The notes under the pieces are model-generated. The model ran no database searches, had not been told where the DNA came from, and saw only the letters and a program-made list of their open reading frames with translations. The position numbers were made by a program, and so were the translations under genes. DNA of 64,000 bases from Agromyces badenianii (GTDB lineage: Bacteria; Actinomycetota; Actinomycetes; Actinomycetales; Microbacteriaceae). The stretch's first letter is position 1. Each line of letters begins with the position of its first letter. This document shows positions 25,835 through 35,138 of the stretch, one piece after another. The stretch covers positions 1,612,001 to 1,676,000 of the forward strand of contig NZ_CP028913.1 in NCBI RefSeq assembly GCF_003070885.1, written 5' to 3'.

Positions 25835-27172
25835 GTGACCGCCACCACCCACGCCGAATCCGCCGCCTCCGCCAGCCCCACCCGCAGGGTCGCCTGGGCC
25901 TCGATGATCGGCACGTCGCTCGAATCGTTCGACTTCTACGTCTTCGCGTACTTCTCGGCGTACTTCATCGGTCCGCTCTTCTTCGACCCGCTCGGCGACT
26001 TCGGCGGCACGCTCGCTGGGTTCTCGACCATCGCCGTGGCCTTCATCGTGCGACCGCTCGGCGCGGCGCTGTTCGGGCACATGGGCGACCGGCTCGGCCG
26101 CCGGGCGACGCTGCTCTGGACCGTCGGCGTCATGGGCGTCGCGACGGGCCTGATCGGGCTGCTGCCCACCTACGCGCAGGCCGGATGGCTCGGCGCCATC
26201 CTGCTCGTGGTGCTGCGCGTCGTGCAGGGACTCTCGCTGGGTGGTGAGTGGGGCGGCTCGATCCTGCTCGCGACCGAGCACTCCGGCCCGGTGAAGCGAG
26301 CGTTCTACGCCGCCATCCCCCAGCTCGGCTCCCCCGTCGGATCGATCCTCTCGGCCGCACTCTTCATCGTCATGACGCTCGCACTCCCCGCGGAGGAGCT
26401 CGCCGCCTGGGGCTGGCGCATCCCGTTCCTCCTGGCCCTGCCGCTGCTGCTCGTCTCGCTCTACCTCCGCTGGTCGATCGACGAGACCCCGGTGTTCCGC
26501 GAGGTCGTCGCCGAGGGCCGCCGCGACCGCGTTCCCTTCCTCGCGATGTTCGCCCGGCGCCCGGTCGCGATCGTCGTGGCGATCGGTGCCGCGCTCCTCG
26601 GAATCGGCTCGTACTCGCTCATGAACACCTACACGATCAACTACGGTGCCGAGCAGCTCGGGTTCAGCTTCCAGGACCTGCTCGTGGCGACGACGATCGG
26701 CGGTCTCCTCCAGCTCGTCACCATCCCGCTCTTCGGATCGTTGGCGACTCGCATCGGCTCGGCCCGGGTGGTGGCCTGGGGCGCCCTCGGCACGCTGCTC
26801 ATCACCTTCCCGATGTACTACCTGCTGCAGTTCGCGACGTTCCCGATCCTCGTCGGCACCATGATCATCGGCGGCATCCTGCCCACGATGTCGTGGGCGG
26901 CGCTCGGCGGCCTCATGAACGACCTGTTCCCAGATCACTTCCGGTACTCGGCGCTCTCGGTGTCGTACGCCATCGCCGCGACCGTCGGCGGCTTCGTTCC
27001 CCTCGTCACCATCGCGATCGGCGAGGCCAGCGGCTACGCGTGGTGGCACCCCGGCATCGTGCTCGGCATCCTCTCGCTGCTGACGCTCGTCGCGGCCTTC
27101 GTCGCCGCACGCATGCGGAAGGCGCCCGAGGTCGGCGAGTTCGACGATGCGCGGGAGCACGCCACGGTCTGA
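25835..27172 (+). CDS. MFS transporter, metabolite:H+ symporter (MHS) family
   Basis: A 445-residue twelve-helix transporter related to ShiA/ProP/KgtP. Diagnostic pieces are SLESFDFYVFAYFSAYFIGP in helix 1, the loop motif GHMGDRLGRRATLL, and VLRVVQGLSLGGEWGGSILL, plus PVFREVV after helix 6. Substrate could be a carboxylate, shikimate or compatible solute; the sequence does not tell. I prefer GTG at 25835 because AAGGA lies 6 nt upstream; ATG at 25829 would have the ribosome site touching it, and ATG at 25742 adds a non-conserved tail. It is divergent from the GntR gene, with 133 bp between. Confidence 0.93.
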   Translation: MTATTHAESAASASPTRRVAWASMIGTSLESFDFYVFAYFSAYFIGPLFFDPLGDFGGTLAGFSTIAVAFIVRPLGAALFGHMGDRLGRRATLLWTVGVMGVATGLIGLLPTYAQAGWLGAILLVVLRVVQGLSLGGEWGGSILLATEHSGPVKRAFYAAIPQLGSPVGSILSAALFIVMTLALPAEELAAWGWRIPFLLALPLLLVSLYLRWSIDETPVFREVVAEGRRDRVPFLAMFARRPVAIVVAIGAALLGIGSYSLMNTYTINYGAEQLGFSFQDLLVATTIGGLLQLVTIPLFGSLATRIGSARVVAWGALGTLLITFPMYYLLQFATFPILVGTMIIGGILPTMSWAALGGLMNDLFPDHFRYSALSVSYAIAATVGGFVPLVTIAIGEASGYAWWHPGIVLGILSLLTLVAAFVAARMRKAPEVGEFDDAREHATV

Positions 27173-27309
27173 TCGGCGGCCCGCCGAGGCATCCGCCCCG
27201 CTGACGGGCGGGCGCCCCGGCTGCCCTGCGGCTCTCGGGTAGGCTGGACTGTCGCACATTCAGGCACCTCACGACCGACTCGGTGCCGCCGATATCGAAC
27301 CGGAGCATC

Positions 27310-29892
27310 ATGACCGACACCGCGCGCATTCCCGACAAGCCCGCCCTCGAAGGCCTCGAATCGGTCTGGGGAGGCGCTTGGGAGCGCGAGGGCACCTACC
27401 GGTTCGACCGCGCATCGGCGACCCGCGAGTGCATCTACTCGATCGACACCCCGCCGCCGACCGCCTCGGGTTCGCTCCACATCGGCCACGTGTTCTCGTA
27501 CACGCACACCGACGTCGTGGCGCGCTTCCAGCGCATGCGCGGCAAGAGCGTCTTCTATCCCATGGGCTGGGACGACAACGGCCTGCCGACCGAGCGCCGC
27601 GTGCAGAACTACTACGGCGTGCGCTGCGACCCGACGCTCGCCTACGTCGAGGGCTTCGTGCCGCCGTTCGAGGGCGGCGACGGCAAGTCGACGAAGGCGG
27701 CCGACCAGCTGCCGATCAGCCGTCGCAACTTCATCGAGCTCTGCGAACGCCTGACCATCGAAGACGAGCAGCAGTTCGAGGCGCTGTGGCGCCAGCTCGG
27801 CCTCTCCGTCGACTGGACGCAGACGTACCGCACGATCGGCGAGGAGTCGCTGTTCGCCTCGCAGCTCGCCTTCGTGCGCAACGTCGAACGAGGCGAGGCC
27901 TATCAGGCGCTCGCGCCGACACTGTGGGATGTCACGTTCCGCACGGCCGTCGCGCAGGCCGAGCTCGAAGACCGCGAGCAGCAGGGCCACTACCACCGCG
28001 TCTCCTTCCACGCGCCCGACGGCGGCGTCGTCGAGATCGAGACGAGTCGCCCCGAACTGATCCCCGCGTGCGTGGCCCTCGTCGCCCACCCCGACGACGA
28101 GCGCTACCAGCCGCTCTTCGGCACCACGGTGACGACCCCGGTCTTCGGCGTCGAGGTGCCCGTGCTCGCGCACCACCTCGCCCAGAAAGACAAGGGCACC
28201 GGCATCGCCATGATCTGCACCTTCGGTGACATCACCGACGTGGTGTGGTGGCGCGAACTCGACCTGCCCAACCGCGCGATCATCGGCTTCGACGGCCGTG
28301 TCATCGCAGACGCGCCCGAGGCGATCACCTCCGAGGCGGGGCAGGCCGCGTTCGCCGAGCTCGCCGGCAAGACGAGCTTCTCGGCGAAGCAGGCCGTCGT
28401 GCAGCTGCTCCGCGACTCCGGCGACCTGCTCGCCGACCCGAAGGCGATCACCCACCCGGTGAAGTTCTTCGAGAAGGGCGACAAGCCCCTCGAGATCGTC
28501 TCGACCCGCCAGTGGTACATCAAGAACGGCGCCCGAGACGAGGCACTGCGCGAGCGCCTGCTCGCCCACGGCCGCGAGATCGACTGGCACCCCGACTTCA
28601 TGCGGGTTCGGTACGACAACTGGGTCGGCGGCCTCTCGGGCGACTGGCTCGTGTCGCGCCAGCGCTTCTTCGGCGTGCCCATCCCGGTCTGGTACCCGCT
28701 CGATGCGTCCGGCGACCCGAAATTCGACGAGCCGATCGTCGCGACCCGGGAGATGCTGCCGGTCGACCCATCGTCGGCGGCCGCACCCGGCTTCGACGAG
28801 TCGCAGCGCGGCGTGGCCGGCGGGTTCATCGGCGAGCACGACGTCATGGACACCTGGGCGACCTCCTCCCTCACCCCCCAGCTCGCGGGCGGTTGGGAGC
28901 GCGACCCCGAGCTCTTCGAACTCGTCTTCCCGTACTCCCTACGCCCGCAGGGCCAAGACATCATCCGCACCTGGCTCTTCTCGACGACCCTCCGGGCCGA
29001 GCTCGAGCACGGTGTGACACCGTGGGCGAACGCCGCGATCTCGGGCTTCATCGTCGACCCCGACCGCAAGAAGATGTCGAAGTCCAAGGGCAACGTCGTG
29101 ACCCCGGCAGGCCTCCTCGACCAGCACGGCTCCGACGCGGTGCGCTACTGGGCGGCATCCTCGCGCCTCGGCACCGACGCGGCGTTCGATCCGCAGAATC
29201 CCACGCAGGTCAAGATCGGCCGCCGCCTCGCCATCAAGGTGCTGAACGCCGCGAAGTTCATCCTCGGCTTCGAGGGGCGAGCGGATGCCCCGGTGACCGT
29301 GCCCGTCGACCGCAGCATGCTCGCCGAACTCGCCGTGGTCGTCGACCGGGCGACTCGCGCACTCGAGGCCTACGACCACGCGCGTGCCCTCGAGCTGAGC
29401 GAGACCTTCTTCTGGACCTTCTGCGACGACTACCTCGAACTCGTGAAGGAGCGCGCCTACGGCGCCGCGAGCCGCGAGCAGGCCTCGGCTGTCGCCGCCC
29501 TCAAGACCGCGCTCGACGTGCTGCTGCGGCTCTTCGCGCCGGTCATCCCGTTCGCCACGGAAGAGGCGTGGCGCTGGTCGCACGACGGTTCCGTGCACCG
29601 CGCGGCGTGGCCGACGGTCGACGACCTCGCGGCCCGCGGCGAGGCCGGCGTCGAGCTCCTCGAGCTGGCCGGCCTCGCGCTGACCGGCATCCGGCGCGCG
29701 AAGACCGACGTCAAGGCATCGCAGAAGACGCCGGTCTCGAGCGCCGCGATCGCGGCGCCGGCCGCGACGATCGCCCTGCTGGAGTCGGTCGCATCAGATC
29801 TGCGTGCGGTGGGGCGCATCGCCGAGCTCGGCTTCGTCGAAGCCGAGTCGTTCGAAGTCCGCGACGTCGTCTTCGAGGCGACATCGGAATAG
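27310..29892 (+). CDS. valS: Valine--tRNA ligase, actinobacterial type
   Basis: An 860-residue class I synthetase. HIGH is exact at 57-60 (SGSLHIGHVFSYTHTD), followed by GWDDNGLPTERRVQNYYGVR, a sequence typical of the ValS type found in actinobacteria. KMSKS is at about 588-592 (DRKKMSKSKGNVVTP). Editing-domain sequence is present between. The protein ends without the long C-terminal coiled-coil arm seen in E. coli ValS. ATG at 27310 has CGGAG upstream. A TAGGCT word at 27240-27245 is a possible -10. The acetyltransferase gene follows by 8 nt. Confidence 0.96.
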   Translation: MTDTARIPDKPALEGLESVWGGAWEREGTYRFDRASATRECIYSIDTPPPTASGSLHIGHVFSYTHTDVVARFQRMRGKSVFYPMGWDDNGLPTERRVQNYYGVRCDPTLAYVEGFVPPFEGGDGKSTKAADQLPISRRNFIELCERLTIEDEQQFEALWRQLGLSVDWTQTYRTIGEESLFASQLAFVRNVERGEAYQALAPTLWDVTFRTAVAQAELEDREQQGHYHRVSFHAPDGGVVEIETSRPELIPACVALVAHPDDERYQPLFGTTVTTPVFGVEVPVLAHHLAQKDKGTGIAMICTFGDITDVVWWRELDLPNRAIIGFDGRVIADAPEAITSEAGQAAFAELAGKTSFSAKQAVVQLLRDSGDLLADPKAITHPVKFFEKGDKPLEIVSTRQWYIKNGARDEALRERLLAHGREIDWHPDFMRVRYDNWVGGLSGDWLVSRQRFFGVPIPVWYPLDASGDPKFDEPIVATREMLPVDPSSAAAPGFDESQRGVAGGFIGEHDVMDTWATSSLTPQLAGGWERDPELFELVFPYSLRPQGQDIIRTWLFSTTLRAELEHGVTPWANAAISGFIVDPDRKKMSKSKGNVVTPAGLLDQHGSDAVRYWAASSRLGTDAAFDPQNPTQVKIGRRLAIKVLNAAKFILGFEGRADAPVTVPVDRSMLAELAVVVDRATRALEAYDHARALELSETFFWTFCDDYLELVKERAYGAASREQASAVAALKTALDVLLRLFAPVIPFATEEAWRWSHDGSVHRAAWPTVDDLAARGEAGVELLELAGLALTGIRRAKTDVKASQKTPVSSAAIAAPAATIALLESVASDLRAVGRIAELGFVEAESFEVRDVVFEATSE

Positions 29893-29900
29893 GGGGAACC

Positions 29901-30347
29901 ATGAGCTACGAGATCCGATCGGCCGGTGACGACGACTTCTTCGGATGGCTGCCGCTCTTCGAGGCGTACTGCCGCTTCTACGAGACCGAGCTCGACGACG
30001 CCAAGGCGCTGATCGTCTGGAACTGGATCCGTGACGAGGCCGAGCCGCTTCAGGCCGCACTGGCGGTCGACGACGACGGCCGCCCGGTGGGGCTCGCGCA
30101 CTTCCGCCCCGTGCCGCACTCGCTGACCGCGACCCGCGGCATGCACCTCGACGACCTGTACGTCGACGAGGGCGTGCGCGGTTCCGGAGTCGGGCGGGCG
30201 CTCATCGAGTACGTGCACGCACGCGCGGCCGAGATCGGCCACGGCGGCGTCAGCTGGATCACCGCCGACGACAACACCGGGGCGCAGCAGTTGTACGACC
30301 GGCTCGCGCAACGCACCAGCTGGGTGACGTACGAGATGGACGCCTGA
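29901..30347 (+). CDS. GNAT-family N-acetyltransferase
   Basis: A 148-residue acyltransferase using acetyl-CoA. The acetyl-CoA binding motif A is LDDLYVDEGVRGSGVGRALI (about 79-98), and ITADDNTGAQQLYDRL completes motif B. Substrate (small amine, amino acid or protein N-terminus) cannot be told. ATG at 29901 follows AGGGGGAACC. It is 8 nt after valS and shares its stop with the start of the next gene, so it is probably cotranscribed with valS. Confidence 0.92.
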   Translation: MSYEIRSAGDDDFFGWLPLFEAYCRFYETELDDAKALIVWNWIRDEAEPLQAALAVDDDGRPVGLAHFRPVPHSLTATRGMHLDDLYVDEGVRGSGVGRALIEYVHARAAEIGHGGVSWITADDNTGAQQLYDRLAQRTSWVTYEMDA

Positions 30348-30571
30348 TGCGGCTCGGCACCCGCTGGGCGTTCGGCTCGGTGCCGCCGGCATCCGTTCCG
30401 GCCGAGTTGCGCGAGCGCATCGCTGCCGCCGAGGCGTCGTTCGCCGGCGAGGGCGCCGACCGCCACTGGACCCTCACCTGGCTCGAGGGCCGGCCGATCG
30501 TCGAACTCGACGACGGCACGGTCGTGCGCGACACGATCATCGACGCGCACGACGCCGACGAGGACTGGTAG
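30347..30571 (+). CDS. Small conserved-looking protein, unknown function
   Basis: A 74-residue protein (MRLGTRWAFGSVPPASVPAE at the start) with an amphipathic helix (LRERIAAAEASF), a Trp-rich strand (HWTLTWLEGRPIVELDDGT) and an acidic end. Its ATG overlaps the stop of the acetyltransferase gene by one base (TGATG), a re-initiation layout, which supports translation. I do not recognise the family. It is the last gene of the valS unit, followed immediately by a hairpin. Confidence 0.8.
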   Translation: MRLGTRWAFGSVPPASVPAELRERIAAAEASFAGEGADRHWTLTWLEGRPIVELDDGTVVRDTIIDAHDADEDW

Positions 30572-30595
30572 GCCCGGGCGCACCGCGACCGGGCC
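30571..30595 (+). terminator. Hairpin at the end of the valS unit
   Basis: GGCCCGG (30571-30577) pairs perfectly with CCGGGCC (30589-30595) across an 11-nt loop immediately after the stop codon. No T tract. Confidence 0.5.
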
Positions 30596-30609
30596 ACCGC
30601 GGCCCGTTA

Positions 30610-30655
30610 GGCGCGCGCGGCTCACTTGGCGCGCACGGCTCACTAGGCGCGAGCG
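30610..30655. repeat. 18-bp tandem repeat across the methyltransferase stop
   Basis: Two complete 18-bp units (30610-30627 and 30628-30645, two mismatches) and a partial third (30646-30655) run in tandem. The third lies in the 3' end of the methyltransferase gene, whose stop codon is within unit two. This looks like local slippage or duplication. Confidence 0.8.
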
Positions 30656-31467
30656 ATGATCTCGCCGTGCGGCATCAGCAACCAGCCGTCTGCGTCGGCC
30701 GCCCACGCGCGCCACGCCTCGGCGACGCGGCGCAGTTCCTCCACGTTCGAGTGACCGGATTCGATCGCGTGCGCGGCGAACTGCGACTCGGTCGCACGTT
30801 CGGCCCATGATCCGCCCCACCACTCGCGTTCGAGGTCGGTTGCGAACACCCAGGCGGTGCCGGTCGCGGCGATGTCGGTGAATCCGGCCTCGCGTGCCCA
30901 TCCCTTCAGCCGGCGTCCGGCGTCGGCCTCGCCGCCGTTCCACTCGTGCACCGAGTGGTACAGCTCGAGCCAGCGCGTGAGTCCCGGCGAAGGCGGGTTC
31001 CAGATCACGCCGCCGTAATCGACGTCGCGAGCCGCGACGACCCCGCCGCGTTTCGTCACCCGGCGGAACTCGCGGAGCGCCTCGACCGGCCGGCTCAGGT
31101 GCTGCAGCACCTGGTGGGCGTGCACGACATCGAAGGTGTCGTCATCGAAGTCGAGCGCGTACGCGTCGCCCACCGCGAACTCGACGTTCGCCACGCCCTC
31201 GCTCCGGGCGAGCCCCGCAGCCCGGGCGACCACCTCGGCCGACGCGTCGATGCCGATGACCCCGCCGGGGCGCACCCGGCGGGCGAGGTCGAGGGTGATG
31301 GTGCCGGGACCGCTGCCCACGTCGAGCACTCGTGCGCCCTCGCGCAGGTGCGGAGCGAGATACGCCGCCGAGTTCTCGACGGTGCGCCACGAGTGCATCC
31401 GCAGCACGCTCTCGTGATGGCCGTGCGTGTACTCGTCTCGCGGGGCTTCGGGCCGATCCGTGCTCAT
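30643..31467 (-). CDS. Class I SAM-dependent methyltransferase
   Basis: A 274-residue methyltransferase of the UbiE/Coq5-like group. Motif I is VLDVGSGPGTITLDLA (48-63), motif II GVIGIDASAEVV, and DVVHAHQVLQHLSRPVEALR gives motif post-II/III. The Gln/His-rich HQVLQHL variant is frequent among small-molecule methyltransferases. The substrate is unknown. ATG at 31467 lies 6 nt after TAGGCT (31474-31479), so the mRNA is probably leaderless. It is divergent from the M3 peptidase gene with only 52 bp between. Confidence 0.93.
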   Translation of the reverse strand: MSTDRPEAPRDEYTHGHHESVLRMHSWRTVENSAAYLAPHLREGARVLDVGSGPGTITLDLARRVRPGGVIGIDASAEVVARAAGLARSEGVANVEFAVGDAYALDFDDDTFDVVHAHQVLQHLSRPVEALREFRRVTKRGGVVAARDVDYGGVIWNPPSPGLTRWLELYHSVHEWNGGEADAGRRLKGWAREAGFTDIAATGTAWVFATDLEREWWGGSWAERATESQFAAHAIESGHSNVEELRRVAEAWRAWAADADGWLLMPHGEIIARA

Positions 31468-31519
31468 GCACCGAGCCTAGGCTCCTTCAGCGCTCGGCGA
31501 CACGAACTACGGTGGATGG

Positions 31520-33565
31520 ATGAACGACCCGTCCAACCCGTTCCTCGAGCCGAGCCCGCTGCCGTACCGGCTCCCGCTCTTCGCCCTCATCCGGCCCCAG
31601 CACTACCGGGAGGCGATCGAGCTCGGCATGCAGCAGCAGCGCGTCGCGGTCGAGGCGATCGCCACGGATGCCGCGCCGGCGACGTTCGCGAACACGATCG
31701 TCGCGCTCGAACGCTCGGGTGAGCTGCTCCGGCGGGTGCTGCCCGTCTTCGCGAATGCGAGCTCGGCCGACAGCGACGCCGCGATCGATGCCCTCGAGGT
31801 CGAGTTCGCGCCGGTGCTCGCCGCCCACCGGGACGCGATCCGGCTCGACCCGCGCCTCTACGCGCGGCTCGTCGCCCTGCACGCCTCGCGGGACGGGCTC
31901 GAGCTCGATGCCGAATCGGTTCGGCTGCTCGAGCAGTACCACCGGAGGGCGACCCTCGCCGGTGCAGCACTGAACGACGCCGAACGCGCCGAGCTCACGG
32001 CGCTGAACACCCGCGTCTCCGAGCTCACGACCGACTTCCAGCAGCGCCTGCTCGCCGACAGCAACGCCCTCGCGGTGCACCTCACCGACGCCGACGAGCT
32101 CGCAGGACTCGACGAGGGGCGACGCTCGGCCGCACGCGAGGCCGCAGCCGTGCGCGGTCTCGACGGCTGGCTCATCACGCTCGTGCTGCCGACCGGGCAG
32201 CCGGCTCTCGCGGCGCTCGAGCGCGACGAGGTGCGCGATCGGCTGTTCCAGGCATCACGGTCCCGCGGATGCCGCGGCGGCGACCACGACACCCGGGCGA
32301 CACTCCTCGAACTCGTGCGCCTCCGCGCGGATCGTGCACGCCTGCTCGGCTTCGACGATCATGCCGCCGCGGTCACCGTCGACGAGACCGCGGGCACTCC
32401 CGAGGCCGTCGCCGGGCTCCTCGGCCGGCTCGTGCCGGCCGCGACCGCGAACGCCAGGCGCGAGGCGCAGGCCCTCGCCGAGCAGGCGACGGCGCTCGGG
32501 CGGCGACCGGTCGAGGCATCCGACTGGGCGCTGCTCAGCGAGTCTGTGCGGCGCGAGCGCTTCGACGTGGACCTGCGGTCGATGCGCCCGTACTTCGAGT
32601 TCGACCGTGTGCTCACCCGCGGCGTCTTCCACGCCGCGACGCTGCTCTACGGGCTGCGGTTCACCGAGCGCACCGATCTCGTCGGGTACCACCCCGAGAC
32701 CCGCGTCTTCGAGGTCTTCGAGGAGGACGGCTCGCCCGTCGGTCTCTACCTGCTCGACCTGTACACGCGCGACTCGAAGCGCGGCGGCGCCTGGATGAGC
32801 TCCCTCGTCGAGCAATCCGCCCTCGAGGACGCCCTGCCCGTCGTCGTGAACAACCTGAACGTGCCGCGTCCCGCCGCGGGCGAGCCGACGCTGCTCACGC
32901 TCGACGAGACCGAGACGCTCTTCCACGAGTTCGGCCATGCCCTGCACGGACTGCTCTCACGCGTCGTGCATCCGTCGCTCTCGGGCACGAACGTGTACCG
33001 CGACTTCGTCGAGCTGCCAAGCCAGGTCAACGAGCTCTGGGTGCTGCGACCCGAAGTGCTCGGTGAGTACGCGATCCATCACGAGACCGGCGAGCGGATG
33101 CCGCAGCAGCTCGTCGACCGACTCCTGGCGTCGCGCACGTTCGACGAGGGCTTCGCCACCACCGAGTACCTCGCCGCCGCAGTGCTCGACCAGGCCTGGT
33201 ACGGGCTCTCCCCTGATGAGGCGGCCGCCGTCACCGACGTGGCCGAGTTCGAGCGCACGGCTCTCGCCGCCGCCGGCCTCGACGACCGGCTCGTGCCGCC
33301 GCGGTACTCGAGCACCTACTTCGCCCACGTCTTCGCTGGCGGCTACGACGCCGGATACTACTCCTACATCTGGAGCGAGGTGCCGGGCGCCGACATCATG
33401 GCGTGGTTCGAGGCGAACGGCGGCGCCACGCGCGCGAACGGCGCGCGATTCCGCGAGGAGATCCTCGCTCCCGGAGGCTCGCGCGACCCGCGCGAGTCGA
33501 TCCGCCTGCTGCTCGGGCGCGAGCCCGAGATCGCCGCGCTCCTCGAGCGGCGCGGTCTCTCCTGA
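31520..33565 (+). CDS. M3-family metallopeptidase (peptidyl-dipeptidase Dcp / oligopeptidase A-like)
   Basis: A 681-residue cytoplasmic zinc peptidase degrading oligopeptides. The zinc site is HEFGH at 469-473 within ETLFHEFGHALHGLLSRV, and the third ligand Glu lies in the following VELPSQVNELW region. The C-terminal FAGGYDAGYYSYIWSEVPGA is typical of Dcp/OpdA. Length matches Dcp. ATG at 31520 lies 6 nt after TACGGT (31508-31513), indicating a leaderless mRNA. Followed by a long perfect palindrome at 33568. Confidence 0.95.
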   Translation: MNDPSNPFLEPSPLPYRLPLFALIRPQHYREAIELGMQQQRVAVEAIATDAAPATFANTIVALERSGELLRRVLPVFANASSADSDAAIDALEVEFAPVLAAHRDAIRLDPRLYARLVALHASRDGLELDAESVRLLEQYHRRATLAGAALNDAERAELTALNTRVSELTTDFQQRLLADSNALAVHLTDADELAGLDEGRRSAAREAAAVRGLDGWLITLVLPTGQPALAALERDEVRDRLFQASRSRGCRGGDHDTRATLLELVRLRADRARLLGFDDHAAAVTVDETAGTPEAVAGLLGRLVPAATANARREAQALAEQATALGRRPVEASDWALLSESVRRERFDVDLRSMRPYFEFDRVLTRGVFHAATLLYGLRFTERTDLVGYHPETRVFEVFEEDGSPVGLYLLDLYTRDSKRGGAWMSSLVEQSALEDALPVVVNNLNVPRPAAGEPTLLTLDETETLFHEFGHALHGLLSRVVHPSLSGTNVYRDFVELPSQVNELWVLRPEVLGEYAIHHETGERMPQQLVDRLLASRTFDEGFATTEYLAAAVLDQAWYGLSPDEAAAVTDVAEFERTALAAAGLDDRLVPPRYSSTYFAHVFAGGYDAGYYSYIWSEVPGADIMAWFEANGGATRANGARFREEILAPGGSRDPRESIRLLLGREPEIAALLERRGLS

Positions 33566-33567
33566 GA

Positions 33568-33609
33568 CGACGGATGCCCCGTGCAGCATGCTGCACGGGG
33601 CATCCGTCG
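33568..33609. terminator. 42-bp perfect palindrome, bidirectional terminator
   Basis: The sequence is identical to its own reverse complement over 42 bp and contains the octamer CGGATGCC and its complement GGCATCCG as an inverted pair around GTGCAGCATGCTGCAC. It lies 2 nt after the M3 peptidase stop and 16 nt after the sufT stop, between convergent genes. Confidence 0.8.
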
Positions 33610-33625
33610 ATGTCGAGGGGACTGC

Positions 33626-33955
33626 TCAGATCGCGAAGCCGAGCGCCCGCATCATGTCGCGGCCGTCGTCGGTGATGCGCTCGGGACCCCACGGCGGCAT
33701 CCACACCCAGTTGATGCGGAACGCGTCGACCGTGCCGTCGAGCGCCTCTGCGGTCTGCTCCTCGATGACGTCGGTGAGGGGGCACCCGGCGCTCGTGAGC
33801 GTCATGTGGATGACCAGTGCGTCGTTCTCGTCGTCCCAGCCGAGGTCGTAGATGAGGCCGAGGTCGACGATGTTGACCCCGAGCTCGGGGTCCATGACGT
33901 CTTTGAGCGCTTCGGTGACCTGGTCGAAGCGCTCGGGCGCGAGGGAGGTGACCAT
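33626..33955 (-). CDS. sufT: SufT-like metal-sulfur cluster assembly factor (MIP18/DUF59 family)
   Basis: A 109-residue protein assisting maturation of Fe-S proteins. DUF59 motifs are VMDPELGVNIVDLGLIYDL and MTLTSAGCPLTDVIEEQ, where the Cys is conserved, then NWVWMPPWGPERITDDGRDM. It lies 20 nt past sufC in the SUF operon. A TAGAAT hexamer (33962-33967) exactly 6 nt before its ATG suggests an additional internal leaderless promoter. Confidence 0.94.
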   Translation of the reverse strand: MVTSLAPERFDQVTEALKDVMDPELGVNIVDLGLIYDLGWDDENDALVIHMTLTSAGCPLTDVIEEQTAEALDGTVDAFRINWVWMPPWGPERITDDGRDMMRALGFAI

Positions 33956-33975
33956 GATGCGATTCTACCCTCGGC

Positions 33976-34758
<783 letters not shown>

Positions 34759-34810
34759 GTGCGTAGTGGTCTCTTTCGGTTGCCGGCCGTTCCGGGCCGG
34801 AGGAGGTGTG

Positions 34811-35137
34811 TCAGACGGTCAGGGTGACCGCGGGGTCGATGTGGACGTCGCCGTCTTTGAGCTCGACCTGGTAGACCGGGACGGGCTCGTATGCGGGCAG
34901 CGTCAGGGGCTTGCCCGTCTTGAGTGAGAACTGCGAACCGTGCGCCCAGCATTCGAGGGTGTCGTCTTCGACGAACCCCTCGGCGAGCGAGATGTCACCG
35001 TGGGTGCAGGTGTCGCCGATGGCGTAGACCTCCCCGGCGGCGTCTTTGACGACGGCGATGGGCACGCCGTCGAGCACGAACCGGGAGGCCTCATTCACCG
35101 CGAGGTCGTCGACGGTGCAGACACGAACCGATGCCAC
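34811..35137 (-). CDS. Rieske-type ferredoxin in the SUF operon
   Basis: A 108-residue Rieske [2Fe-2S] protein resembling non-heme oxygenase ferredoxins. Cluster ligands are C44 and H46 (CTHGDI) and C63 and H66 (CWAHGSQF). The GTG start at 35137 has GGAGG about 8 nt upstream and begins 1 nt before the sufD stop region ends, that is immediately after it. Such a gene between sufD and sufC is common in actinobacteria and may supply electrons for cluster assembly; this role is inferred. Confidence 0.93.
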   Translation of the reverse strand: MASVRVCTVDDLAVNEASRFVLDGVPIAVVKDAAGEVYAIGDTCTHGDISLAEGFVEDDTLECWAHGSQFSLKTGKPLTLPAYEPVPVYQVELKDGDVHIDPAVTLTV

Positions 35138-35138
35138 G

